DNA of 64,000 bases, from NCBI RefSeq assembly GCF_025137375.1, contig NZ_CP073720.1, positions 4,736,501 through 4,800,500 on the forward strand. Direction: 5' to 3'. The stretch's first letter is position 1; each line of letters begins with the position of its first letter. A program made the translations under genes and the position numbers. The notes under the pieces were generated by a model that saw only the letters and a program-made list of their open reading frames with translations, was not told the DNA's origin and did no database searches. The DNA is from Dactylosporangium fulvum. GTDB taxonomy: Bacteria > Actinomycetota > Actinomycetes > Mycobacteriales > Micromonosporaceae. Below are positions 33,815 to 43,197 of the stretch, piece by piece.

Positions 33815-35155
33815 ATGACTACAGAGACTGCTGCGTTCGCAGGGCAGTGTGAGCGGGTGGTACGTGAGGGGTGTCGGGCCGTGGTCACGGACGTCGGCGA
33901 CGGCATGGCCGCGGAGAGCACCGGTGCCCGCGGCGAGCGGCTGACCGCAGGGGCCGCCGGGTTCGAGACGACCAAGAAGCGGGTGCTGTTCGTCGACGAC
34001 GAACCGCGGGTTCTCGACGGTTTGCGGCGATCGCTGCGCGGCAAGCGCAACGAATGGGACATGGCATTCGCGACGAGCGGCGCCCAGGCGCTCGAGCTGT
34101 TGGCGGAGTCGCGCTGCGACGTCGTCGTGTCAGACATGCGCATGCCCGGTATGGACGGTGCGGAACTGCTGACCCACGTCAGCGAACGGCATCCCGAGGT
34201 GGCCAGGATCGTGCTGTCCGGGCACACCGAGCAGGAAGCGGCGATCAGGGTGGCGGTCGCTGGTCATCGTTTCCTCACCAAGCCTTCCGACGTGGGGAGC
34301 GTCGTCGCGGCTGTTGAGCAGTTGACGCACAGGACCTCGGCCGCGCACGGGGCTGCTGTGCGTCGCCTCGCCGGTGCGGTTCGGTCGCTGCCGACCCTTC
34401 CTGCGCACGTGGGCAGGCTGACGGCGGTGTGGGGGGCGGCCGACGTCGAGGTTGCCGAGGCGGCGCTGGTGGCTTCGCGTGACATCGGGTTCACCGCCAA
34501 ACTGCTGCAGTTGTCGAACTCCGTCTTCTTCGGTGCCCGCGCCAGGGTGACCTCCGCCGAGAGCGCCATCAACGCATTGGGTCTGCCTACGGTCCAGGCG
34601 CTGGTCAATTCCGGCCATCTGCTGTGGTCGTCCGAGCGGTGGGGACCCGCGGTCGAGCGGGAGCTGGACGTCGTCTGGCGGCATGCCGTGGCCACCGCCC
34701 GGCTCGTCGGCCTGATGGCCTCGCCGGCCAATCGGCCCTACGCGCAGGCCGCCGCCTTGCTGCAGGACATCGGCTGGTTGGTCGGTCTCGCGCAGACGCG
34801 GAGCAACCCGGATCCCGCCGTCGATCTCACGGCGGTGGGCGGCCAGGGACCGACGCACCGGGAAGTGGGAGTCGAGCTGCTGCACCTGTGGGGTCTGCCG
34901 TACCCGATCGTGGCGGCGGTGGCCGAGCGCGATCTCCAGCACCGTCCGCGGTCCTCCGGCCTGGGCGTCGCGGCGGCCGTCCGGGCAGCGCATCTGCTCA
35001 TCCAGCGGACCGACGCCCGGGGCCTACGGCTGGGCACGCACGACGACGAGTTGGCTGAGCTCTTGACACATCCGCAGTTGACGGCGGCTTCCACTGATTG
35101 GCGTCGGGCCGCAGAGGAGGTGTCCGAACAGGCTGGGCAGTCGTCCGCACGGTGA
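33815..35155 (+). CDS. Receiver-HDOD signalling protein
   Basis: A protein of about 446 residues from ATG 33815 (GGAGG very close, so another nearby start is possible). Residues about 70-185 form a response-regulator receiver: FVDDEPRVLDGLRRSL, phosphoacceptor Asp107 in SDMRMPGMDG and Lys in LTKPSD. Residues 190-400 form an HDOD domain: SLPTLPAHVGRL, ASRDIGFTAKLLQLSNSVFFG, then VWRHAVATARLVGLMA and ALLQDIGWLVGLAQ. HDOD domains are HD-like without phosphodiesterase activity and act as output partners. The regulated process is unknown. Confidence 0.88.
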   Translation: MTTETAAFAGQCERVVREGCRAVVTDVGDGMAAESTGARGERLTAGAAGFETTKKRVLFVDDEPRVLDGLRRSLRGKRNEWDMAFATSGAQALELLAESRCDVVVSDMRMPGMDGAELLTHVSERHPEVARIVLSGHTEQEAAIRVAVAGHRFLTKPSDVGSVVAAVEQLTHRTSAAHGAAVRRLAGAVRSLPTLPAHVGRLTAVWGAADVEVAEAALVASRDIGFTAKLLQLSNSVFFGARARVTSAESAINALGLPTVQALVNSGHLLWSSERWGPAVERELDVVWRHAVATARLVGLMASPANRPYAQAAALLQDIGWLVGLAQTRSNPDPAVDLTAVGGQGPTHREVGVELLHLWGLPYPIVAAVAERDLQHRPRSSGLGVAAAVRAAHLLIQRTDARGLRLGTHDDELAELLTHPQLTAASTDWRRAAEEVSEQAGQSSAR

Positions 35156-35215
35156 GCCACGGCCGCATCAGCGGTGGGAACGGCAGCACCGACGAGCCGA
35201 AGAGAAGAGGACGTG

Positions 35216-35599
35216 ATGGCGCAGATCCTGGTAGTCGACGACGATCCGGCCATCCGGCAATTGCTCACCGACGTCCTGGAACTGGAAGGGCACGGGGTCC
35301 GGGTGGCGGCGGACGGGCTTGCCGCAATGAGCGCGTTCGAGGCGTTGCGGCCGGACTGCGTGGTGCTCGATCTCATGATGCCGGGCCTTGACGGCTACGG
35401 GGTGCTGCGTGGCATCCGCAGTCGCGATGAGGAGCCGGTGCCGGTGATCATGCTGACCGCCGCGGCCGACCGGGACTCCGCCGCACGGGCCTGGGTGGAC
35501 GGCGCCGACTACTACGTGGCCAAGCCATTCGTTCCCGACGATGTGCTCGACCTGGTTCACCGGCTGCTGCACGAGGGGCCGGTAGCCGGTGCGGTGTGA
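35216..35599 (+). CDS. Single-domain response regulator (receiver only)
   Basis: A 127-residue protein; ATG at 35216 has AGAGG five bases upstream. It is just a receiver domain: VVDDDPAIRQLL, the phosphoacceptor Asp52 in VLDLMMPGLDGYGVL, and the switch Lys in AKPFVPDD. With no output domain it should pass phosphate or bind a partner such as one of the kinases at 37549 or 41149. Confidence 0.93.
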   Translation: MAQILVVDDDPAIRQLLTDVLELEGHGVRVAADGLAAMSAFEALRPDCVVLDLMMPGLDGYGVLRGIRSRDEEPVPVIMLTAAADRDSAARAWVDGADYYVAKPFVPDDVLDLVHRLLHEGPVAGAV

Positions 35600-35781
35600 C
35601 GAGCGGGGCGGGTGGTGGTGAAACGGGTGCTAACCGGCTGATCGCTTGCGTGGCGGCTGATCGGTGACAGACCATTCCTGTGCACTGTTGGTAATTGGAC
35701 TATTACTCTACGCGTGGGCGCGATCGACGGTCTCGCGCGGCCGTAGCAGGCTCGCACTGGACGGGAAGGTGAGTCCCAAGG

Positions 35782-37542
35782 ATGGCACTGGACTCGACGG
35801 CACGGAGAACGCCGCCGCGCCTTCGACGGGCGGCACTGGCGGCGGTTGCTTCGGTGGTCGTGGCCGCTGTGCTGCCCGCCCCGACCGCCAACGCATCCAG
35901 CGGTGTGTGGCGCGACGTCGTGGTGACCGGTCGGAGCGCGGACGGCGCGGCCAGGGCCGTCTCGGCTGCCGGCGGGCGCGTTCTGGCGTCCTTGCCCGTG
36001 GTGCACGGTGTTGCGGCGAAGCTGCCACAAGATGCCACGCTGAGCCGGGAATGGGTGGTGACACCGCAACGCGAGTTGGGGGTGGCCTCCGTGCCCGCGG
36101 CGGCGGCCGGCACCGCGGTCTCGACCGTCCGCGGGACGCTCGGCCTGCCCGTGAACGGCAACGAGGGTTCGGGCGTCACCGTCGCGGTGGTGGACACCGG
36201 TATCGCCGACGTGCCGGATCTGTCCGGGAAGGTGCGGCACCGGGTAGACGTGACCGGTACCGGCGGCGGTGACGGCTTCGGCCACGGCACGTTCATGGCC
36301 GGCCTGATCGCCGGTTCGGGAGCCGCATCCGGCGGTGCCTACCGAGGCGTGGCGCCCGCGGCGAAACTCGTCGACGTGAAGGTCGCCGACGCGCAGGGCC
36401 GCACCGATCTCATCACGGTGCTGCGCGGCCTGCAGTGGGTCAGCGAACACGCCCATGAGGTACAGGTGCTCAACTTGGCGCTGTCGTCGGACAGCCCGCT
36501 GCCGTACCAGATCGACCCGCTGGCCCAGGGCCTCGAGGCGTTGTGGCGGCGCGGGGTCACCGTGGTGGTGCCGGCAGGCAACACCGGACCGAACACCGGC
36601 ACGGTGACGTCGCCCGGCAACGACCCGGTGCTGCTCACCGCAGGTGGCCTGGTCGAGTCGAGCACCGCGAACCGCGGCGATGACGTGGTCGGTACCTGGT
36701 CGGGCCGTGGGCCCACCTGGCAGGCACACTCCAAGCCGGATCTCGTCGCACCGGGCGGGCACATGGTGAGTCTTCGCTCACCGGGCAGCGTGGTGGACAG
36801 ATCGAACCCGCAGGCGCGGATCGGCAACGGCTACCTCCGCGGCTCCGGCACCTCGATGGCGACAGCGGTCACCGCCGGTGTGGTGGCCGCCGCGATCGCG
36901 GTACAGCCCAAACTGCGGCCGGACTCGGTGAAGAACTTGCTGACCGGCACCACGTACACGGCTGCGGGCCTGACCCGGGCGGCCGGTGCGGGCGCGGGCG
37001 GTCTGGACGCCGCGCGGGTGCTCGCCGCGGCACCCGGCTGGCGGGCGACCAAGTCCGAGGTGCAGTACGACCGGGACACCGACGCGATCGTCCGGGACGC
37101 GCCGCGCTGGGCGGAGCTGGAGAAGGCCGTCCTCGACCGCAACGGCGCCGCCGCTACGTCAGCGTGGAACAAGCTGAGCCCGGCCTCACGCGACTGGGCG
37201 ACGCGCTCGTGGGCGCAGCTCGACCCGGCGGCCCGGTCCTGGGCGACACAGTCCTGGGCGGTCCGTTCGTGGGCCGGCGCCGGAGGCGAATGGGCCGCCC
37301 GGTCCTGGGCTGCCCGCTCGTGGGCGGCCCGCTCCTGGGCCTCCGGCACCTGGACCGCCCGGTCCTGGGCCGGTGCCGACTGGGCGGCCCGCTCCTGGGC
37401 CGCGCGGTCGTGGGCGCAGGCCGACTGGACGGCGGCCCGGTCCTGGGCCGGGGACAGCTGGGCGGCCCGCTCGTGGGCGGCCCGGTCCTGGGCCTCCGAC
37501 CAATGGAGTGCGCGATCCTGGTCCTGGCTGCTCCAGCCGTGA
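35782..37542 (+). CDS. Secreted S8 subtilase with C-terminal tandem SWA repeats
   Basis: A 586-residue protein. Residues 1-39 are a signal peptide (RRAALAAVASVVVAAVLPAP, then an Ala-Ser end). The S8 catalytic triad is Asp138 (AVVDTG), His168 (GHGTFMAG) and Ser358 (GSGTSMATAV). Residues 471-586 hold about fourteen SWA units, mostly ARSWA, spaced five to seven residues apart and ending in SARSWSWLLQP. The Trp-rich tail has no enzymatic homology and could bind the cell surface or another protein. It is followed 6 bases later by a membrane histidine kinase, which suggests joint function. An AT-rich patch with TATTAC at 35701 may hold its promoter. Confidence 0.92.
   Translation: MALDSTARRTPPRLRRAALAAVASVVVAAVLPAPTANASSGVWRDVVVTGRSADGAARAVSAAGGRVLASLPVVHGVAAKLPQDATLSREWVVTPQRELGVASVPAAAAGTAVSTVRGTLGLPVNGNEGSGVTVAVVDTGIADVPDLSGKVRHRVDVTGTGGGDGFGHGTFMAGLIAGSGAASGGAYRGVAPAAKLVDVKVADAQGRTDLITVLRGLQWVSEHAHEVQVLNLALSSDSPLPYQIDPLAQGLEALWRRGVTVVVPAGNTGPNTGTVTSPGNDPVLLTAGGLVESSTANRGDDVVGTWSGRGPTWQAHSKPDLVAPGGHMVSLRSPGSVVDRSNPQARIGNGYLRGSGTSMATAVTAGVVAAAIAVQPKLRPDSVKNLLTGTTYTAAGLTRAAGAGAGGLDAARVLAAAPGWRATKSEVQYDRDTDAIVRDAPRWAELEKAVLDRNGAAATSAWNKLSPASRDWATRSWAQLDPAARSWATQSWAVRSWAGAGGEWAARSWAARSWAARSWASGTWTARSWAGADWAARSWAARSWAQADWTAARSWAGDSWAARSWAARSWASDQWSARSWSWLLQP
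37190..37539 (+). repeat. In-frame tandem repeat encoding SWA / ARSWA units
   Basis: Degenerate 15-21-base units (core GC-GGTCCTGGGC or similar) repeat across the end of the subtilase gene and encode about fourteen SWA motifs. The repeat is coding, not intergenic. Confidence 0.8.
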
Positions 37543-37548
37543 CCAGCC

Positions 37549-39858
37549 GTGACCGCGAGCGCGTCAGAGGCCGGCCGCCCGGGTGACACCCGGTCGGCCG
37601 GCCGCGTCCGCACATCGCCGGCCGACCCGGTCGTTCGCCTCGTCACCCGGCTGTGCCTGCTCGGTGGCTTCCTGGCCCTGGCAGTGGTGCTGCTGCTCCC
37701 GCATCGCGACAGTGTCCTGCGTGGCGTCGGACTGCCCGCGGTCTGGCTGTTGCCCGCGCTGATCGTCCTGACGGTCCTGGCCGAGATCACTGTGGTCCGG
37801 TTGCGCCACGGCGACGCGGTCGAGGCGCTCAGCCTCTACGAGGCCGCGCTCATCATCGACGTGCTGTTGCTGCCGCCCCGTCAGGCGCTGCTCGCCGCCG
37901 TGCTCGGGCTGGTCGTCGCCCTTGTCGTGCAACGGCGGCCGATCGTGAAGATACTGTTCAACCTGGGCAACTACACGGCTGCGGTGTCGGCGCTGATCAT
38001 GGTCGTGCACGCGGTCGGCGGCACTCCCGGCAGCCTGAACGCACGGGTGCTGGCCGGGGTCCTGCTGGGCAGCGTCGCGTTCACCGTCGTCAACCTCGTC
38101 TGCATGGCGGCGATCCTGAGCATCGTCACCGGTGACTCGCGGTGGAGCATCATCCGCTCCGAAGCCCGGTTGTCCGCCTACATGGCCGTCGGGACACTGG
38201 CCACCGGCCTGACCACCACCGAGATCGGCCTGCACGCGCCGCTGCTGCTGCCGTTCATGGCGATGCCCGCGCTCGCGGTCACCTATGCGTACCGCACCGT
38301 GGCTCAGGAGGCTGACGAGCGCGCCCGTTCCGCCCGTCTGCTCAAGGTCTCCCACGCCCTTGCCGAGCGCAACGACCTGGAACGGCGCTTCCTCCACCTC
38401 GTCCGCGACGCGTTCGACGTCGACCTCGCGATCATGGTCCTGGACCCGGCCGGCATCGCGTTGACCGCGGACGCCGAAGCCCCGGGCGAACTGTCCACCG
38501 GGCCGGTCCCGCACCACCTGATCGACGCGAGGAACGTCGACACCCCGACCTTCGTGGTCCAGAACCTCCCGGCCGACATCCGCCAGTTGCTGGTCGTGCC
38601 GCTGGAGGCAGGCGATCGCCGCTTCGGCGTCGCGGCACTGGCGGTCCGCGGGCGGCGTGCCAGGCTGTCCACCCGTGACGTCACGCTGCTGGCGCCGCTC
38701 GCCAACGCCCTCGCCGCGGCCATGCGCGGCAGCGAGCACCTGGACCGGCTGATCGAGGAGACGAGCAAGCTGCACGCGATCGTCGAGCAGTCCACCGAGG
38801 GCATCTTCATGGTCGGCGGTGACGGCCGGGTCCAGATGTGGAGCCGCGCGATCGCCGAACTCACCGAAGTGAGCAATGCCGAGGCGGGTGGGCGACGACT
38901 GGTCGACCTGATCGACGTGCCCGATCCCGACGATCGCGGTTGGCTGTTGCCCGTCACGCCGCAGCACCCACGGGCGACGGTCGAGGTCACCATGCGCCGG
39001 CCCGGCGGGGAGCTCCGCCGGGTCCGGCTGGCCCATTCGGCCATCTTCACCGGCGAAACCCTCGTCCGGGACGTGGTGGTGGTGCGGGACATGACCCGCG
39101 AACACCGCACCGAACGGCTCAAGTCCGATTTCATCGCCACGGTGTCACACGAGCTACGCACTCCGCTGACCCCGATCCTCGGATATCTTCACCTGCTGCG
39201 CACCCGCGGCGACCGGCTTTCCGAGCAGAAGCGCCAGAACGCCCTCGCGCTCATCGCCGACCGGGCCGCGCACATGTCCCGGCTCGTCGAGGACCTGCTG
39301 CTCGCCTCGCGCATGGGCGACACCGACGACGACCTGACACCACACGTATCGGTGGGAACGCATGACCTGGCGGTCATCCTCAGGCAGGTCGTGAGCGACC
39401 TCGGCACGCCGCGGATCAAGGAAGATCTCCCCGACCACCCGGCGCCGGTGCTCTGCGACTTCGATCGGGCGCTCCAGGTGGCCAGCAACCTCATCGGCAA
39501 CGCCCTCAAGTACTCGGCGGAGACCGAGGACGTCCGGGTGAGCATGCGGCGCGACGACGACCACGTACACGTCGACGTGTCCGACCGCGGGCGCGGTATC
39601 CCGGCCGACCAGCTGGAGAAGGTCTTCGAGAAGTTCCACCGCGTCGAGGACCCCATGACCATGAGCACCAGCGGCACCGGACTGGGCCTGTTCATCTCCC
39701 GCCGGCTCGCGCAGGCCATGGGCGGAACCATCGAGGTGAGGTCCGTGCTGAACGTGGGCTCCGTCTTCACACTCACCCTGCGACGCGCCGACCACACGGC
39801 CGTCGAGCCGCCCCGGGCGACGAACGCGGAATCCGGGCAGCCCGTTGCCGCCGACTAA
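37549..39858 (+). CDS. Membrane sensor histidine kinase with GAF and PAS domains
   Basis: A 769-residue protein with GTG start at 37549, six bases after the subtilase. Residues about 28-250 carry six to eight membrane helices. A GAF-like domain spans about 275-405 and a PAS domain about 410-515. The kinase core has His534 in SHELRTPLTPILGY and ATPase motifs NALKY, DRGRGIP and GTGLGLFISRR. It should phosphorylate a receiver such as the one at 35216 or 39940. Its proximity to the secreted protease suggests it senses a product of, or contact with, that protein. Confidence 0.92.
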   Translation: MTASASEAGRPGDTRSAGRVRTSPADPVVRLVTRLCLLGGFLALAVVLLLPHRDSVLRGVGLPAVWLLPALIVLTVLAEITVVRLRHGDAVEALSLYEAALIIDVLLLPPRQALLAAVLGLVVALVVQRRPIVKILFNLGNYTAAVSALIMVVHAVGGTPGSLNARVLAGVLLGSVAFTVVNLVCMAAILSIVTGDSRWSIIRSEARLSAYMAVGTLATGLTTTEIGLHAPLLLPFMAMPALAVTYAYRTVAQEADERARSARLLKVSHALAERNDLERRFLHLVRDAFDVDLAIMVLDPAGIALTADAEAPGELSTGPVPHHLIDARNVDTPTFVVQNLPADIRQLLVVPLEAGDRRFGVAALAVRGRRARLSTRDVTLLAPLANALAAAMRGSEHLDRLIEETSKLHAIVEQSTEGIFMVGGDGRVQMWSRAIAELTEVSNAEAGGRRLVDLIDVPDPDDRGWLLPVTPQHPRATVEVTMRRPGGELRRVRLAHSAIFTGETLVRDVVVVRDMTREHRTERLKSDFIATVSHELRTPLTPILGYLHLLRTRGDRLSEQKRQNALALIADRAAHMSRLVEDLLLASRMGDTDDDLTPHVSVGTHDLAVILRQVVSDLGTPRIKEDLPDHPAPVLCDFDRALQVASNLIGNALKYSAETEDVRVSMRRDDDHVHVDVSDRGRGIPADQLEKVFEKFHRVEDPMTMSTSGTGLGLFISRRLAQAMGGTIEVRSVLNVGSVFTLTLRRADHTAVEPPRATNAESGQPVAAD

Positions 39859-39939
39859 GGATCGGCATGCCCCGGCCGATGGAAAGGGTACCCGGGTGCG
39901 GATGGACAGCGCGCGGTTCAGCGAGAACAGGAGACGCCG

Positions 39940-41088
39940 ATGGAGGGGAGGCCTCGAGTCCTCTGTGTGGACGATGAGCCGTACGTCCTCGACGGACTGC
40001 GGCGATACCTGCGGGCGGACTACGACGTTCTGACGGCGACGCAGCCGCGGGACGCGCTCGAACTGCTCGGTGCCGCCGGAGAGGAACCGGTCGCCGTGGT
40101 CGTGTCCGACATGCGGATGCCGCAGATGACGGGTGTGGACGTCCTGGAACGAGTTCGGGAGATCTCGCCCGAAACCACCCGCGTGCTGTTGACCGGAGAC
40201 GCTGACGTGCAGGGCGCCGTCGCCGCGATCAACGTCGGGAACGTATTCCGGTTCATGCTCAAGCCGTGTCCTCCCGAGGATCTCAAGGCGACGGTCGCCG
40301 CCGCCGCCGAACAGAACCGGCTGGTGCGCGCCGAGCGGGAACTGCTCGAGGCCACCCTGAAGGGCTGCGTCGATGCGCTCATGGACACCCTGGGGATGGC
40401 GCAACCGGCGCTGTTCAGCCGCGCGGGCCGACTGCAACGCCTCGTACAGCGGTTGTGCCAGCGACTCGAGGTCACGCACGCGTGGCAGATCGAGATCGCG
40501 GCCCAGATGGGCGAGATCGGAGCCATCACGCTGCCGCCCGAGACGCTCTCCGGCATGGAGAGTGGCATCCCCGCGAGCGCCGCCGACGCGGAGATGCTGG
40601 CTAGGCTGCCCCAGCTTGCCGACAACGTGCTCGCGCGAATCCCGCGCCTCGAGGCGGTACGCGAGATCGTGCGCCATCAGTTGCCGACCGACCGCAGCCC
40701 GATGTCGCCGCTGCGCCCGGACGCCCCCGAGGGAGCCTGGATCCTGCAGGCAGTGCGTGAGTTCGACGCACTCGTCTGGAGAGGCATGCCGCCGGATCTC
40801 GCGGTCGCCACGCTGTCCGCACGGAAGATATTCGCGCCGGAACTGGTACGCGCGCTCGCCGAAGCCGGCGGCATGCGGGTGCCGCGCGAGGCGGTACGGG
40901 AGATCGGCATCGACGACCTCGCGATCGGCCACGAGCTCGCCGACGACGTGTACAGCGCCAAGGGGATGCTGCTCGTGTCGCGCGGACAGGTCATCACCGA
41001 GCGGCTGCTCGTCAGGCTGCAGAACTACGAGATGACCACCGGCCTGAAGAGCTCCATCCTCATCGTTGATCTGCCGGGCCCCCGGTAA
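39940..41088 (+). CDS. Response regulator with degenerate HD-GYP-like domain
   Basis: A 382-residue protein; ATG at 39940. The receiver has DDEPYVLDGLRRYL, phosphoacceptor Asp57 in SDMRMPQMTG and the Lys in LKPCPPEDL. A helical linker leads to a fold like RpfG-type HD-GYP c-di-GMP phosphodiesterases. Where those enzymes have HDIGKIGIP, this protein reads MGEIGAITLP (about residues 191-200), so both metal ligands His and Asp are absent and no GYP motif is present. It is probably a catalytically dead output or binding domain. Confidence 0.85.
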   Translation: MEGRPRVLCVDDEPYVLDGLRRYLRADYDVLTATQPRDALELLGAAGEEPVAVVVSDMRMPQMTGVDVLERVREISPETTRVLLTGDADVQGAVAAINVGNVFRFMLKPCPPEDLKATVAAAAEQNRLVRAERELLEATLKGCVDALMDTLGMAQPALFSRAGRLQRLVQRLCQRLEVTHAWQIEIAAQMGEIGAITLPPETLSGMESGIPASAADAEMLARLPQLADNVLARIPRLEAVREIVRHQLPTDRSPMSPLRPDAPEGAWILQAVREFDALVWRGMPPDLAVATLSARKIFAPELVRALAEAGGMRVPREAVREIGIDDLAIGHELADDVYSAKGMLLVSRGQVITERLLVRLQNYEMTTGLKSSILIVDLPGPR

Positions 41089-41148
41089 GGCTTCCGTCGG
41101 GGCTCGCGACGTGTGCCGCCGGTCCCATGTCCGAGGTTGAGGTGCGCC

Positions 41149-43197
41149 ATGTTCGGAACGCGCGACGTGCGGAGCATTTCCGTCGAGGCCGACGGTCACG
41201 CCTTCGGCGCGGGCCTTGTGATCAGCGAGAACGATCTGCACTTCTTCGCCGACGCCATACCGCACATCATGTGGGTGGTGACGCCCGGTGGGTCGACGAC
41301 ATACGTCAACCGCTGGGGGCTCGAGTACACCGGGCTCTCCCCGGACGCGGACCTTGACCGGAGCTGGGAGGTGGTGCTCTCGTCGGACGACGCCCGCCGT
41401 GTCCACACAGCCTGGCAGGAAGCCAGCCGAACCGGGGATCCGTTCGAGTTGGCTTGCCGGGTCCGTCGCGCCGACGGCCGGCGCCGCTGGCACAGTTTCC
41501 GGGGTCAGCCGGTCCGCAGGCCCGACGGCCGCACCATCTGGTGGGTCGGTACCGCCACCGACATCGACGATCAGACCATGCTGCAGGAGAGTCTGCGCCG
41601 CTCGGACCAGCAGACCGCCGAGACCCTCACGTTGCTCGAGACGATCCAGTCGGCCGCGCCGGTCGGTCTCGGTTTTGTCGACCACGAGTTTCGGTTCGTC
41701 CGGGCCAACGAATCACTGGCGTCCATGATCGATCTTCCGCCGGCGCAATTGATCGATCATCCGGTTGCCGAGCTCGTGCCGGCGTTGTGGCCGCAGATCG
41801 GGCCCTATTTCCGCCGAGTGCTGGACGCCGGAGAGGCCGTCCGTTGTGTGGAGGTGACCGGGCAGACCGCCGCCGGTCCCGATCGTGTCCGCTTCTGGCT
41901 CGCCAGCTACTACCCGGTCCGGGTCGAAGGTGAGGTCATCGGCGTCGGGCTCGTGGTCATTGACATCACCGAACGCAAGCAAGCCGAGGCGTTCCGCTCG
42001 GTCGTGATGGAGACCATGGCCGATGGTCTCTACACGCTGGACGACCAGGGCCGGGTGACCTCCGTGAACCGAGCCGCCTCCGAGCTGCTCGGATGGACCG
42101 AGGCGGAACTGCTCGGCCGGAAGTTCCACCACGTCGTGCACTACCAGCACGCCGACGGCACGCTGTTCCCGGCCAGCCTGTGCCCGATGTTCCAGGCCCA
42201 GAGCGAAGGTCGACCGATCCAGGGTCACGATGAGGTCTACACCCGCAAGGACGGGTCGGTCTTCCCGATCTCGTACTCCTCGACGCCGCTGGACAGCGGG
42301 TCCGGAATCGGTGGCACGGTCGTGGTCTTCCGTGACATCACGGAACTGCGGGAGCGGCAGCGGCGTGAGATCGAGGCCCGGCACGGCCAGAGGCTGGAGT
42401 CGTTGGGGCAGTTGTCGGCGGGAATCGCGCATGAGATCAACACGCCGATCCAGTTCGTCGGCGACAACATCCGGTTCCTGGCCGAGGCCTACCAGGAGAT
42501 GCTGGACCTGTTGCAGGTCTACCGGGATTGCCTGGACCCACCCAAGGGGCAGATTTCCTGGGAGGAACGCAGCAAGCGCGCCGCGACGGCCGAAATCGAG
42601 GCTGATGTGGACTATCTGACCGCCGAGGTGCCGGCGGCGGTCAGTCAGAGCCTGGAGGGTATCGAGCGGGTCGCGTCGCTGGTGCGGGCGATGAAGTCGT
42701 TCACCTACAAGGATTCCAAAGATCGATCGTATGCGAACCTGAACGAGGCGTTGACCACGACCCTGACGGTGGCCCGCAACGAGGTCAAGTACGTCGCTGA
42801 CGTGGCGCTGGATCTCGGCGAGCTGCCGGACGTCCTCTGCCGCATCGGTGACCTCAACCAGGTCTTCTTGAACCTCGTGGTCAACGCGGCCGACGCGATG
42901 GCGGGCAAGGACGAGCGGGGGGTGATCCGCGTCGGCACCCGCACCGAAGGTCCGACGGCGGTGATCAGCATCGCGGACAACGGCTGCGGCATCCCGGAAC
43001 ATCTCCAGCAGAAGATCTTCGAACCGTTCTTCACCACCAAGGAAGTCGGCAAGGGTACCGGTCAAGGGCTGCCGTTGGCGCGTGCGGTGGTCGTCGACGG
43101 TCACGGCGGCACGATCGAGGTGCGCTCCACGCCCGGCGAGGGCACCGAGTTCACCGTACGGCTGCCGATCGACGGCAAGCGGCCGGAATCGTCGTAA
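41149..43197 (+). CDS. Multi-PAS sensor histidine kinase (cytoplasmic)
   Basis: A 682-residue protein; ATG at 41149 is preceded by GAGGTTGAGGTG. It has no membrane segment. PAS domains span about residues 25-140, 155-275 and 285-400. The kinase core reads GQLSAGIAHEINTPIQF with His428, then NLNQVFLNLVVNAADAM and DNGCGIP, ending GTGQGLPLARAVVV. The long coiled insert around residues 440-500 is typical of kinases with this HEINTP motif. It closes the signalling block. Confidence 0.9.
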   Translation: MFGTRDVRSISVEADGHAFGAGLVISENDLHFFADAIPHIMWVVTPGGSTTYVNRWGLEYTGLSPDADLDRSWEVVLSSDDARRVHTAWQEASRTGDPFELACRVRRADGRRRWHSFRGQPVRRPDGRTIWWVGTATDIDDQTMLQESLRRSDQQTAETLTLLETIQSAAPVGLGFVDHEFRFVRANESLASMIDLPPAQLIDHPVAELVPALWPQIGPYFRRVLDAGEAVRCVEVTGQTAAGPDRVRFWLASYYPVRVEGEVIGVGLVVIDITERKQAEAFRSVVMETMADGLYTLDDQGRVTSVNRAASELLGWTEAELLGRKFHHVVHYQHADGTLFPASLCPMFQAQSEGRPIQGHDEVYTRKDGSVFPISYSSTPLDSGSGIGGTVVVFRDITELRERQRREIEARHGQRLESLGQLSAGIAHEINTPIQFVGDNIRFLAEAYQEMLDLLQVYRDCLDPPKGQISWEERSKRAATAEIEADVDYLTAEVPAAVSQSLEGIERVASLVRAMKSFTYKDSKDRSYANLNEALTTTLTVARNEVKYVADVALDLGELPDVLCRIGDLNQVFLNLVVNAADAMAGKDERGVIRVGTRTEGPTAVISIADNGCGIPEHLQQKIFEPFFTTKEVGKGTGQGLPLARAVVVDGHGGTIEVRSTPGEGTEFTVRLPIDGKRPESS

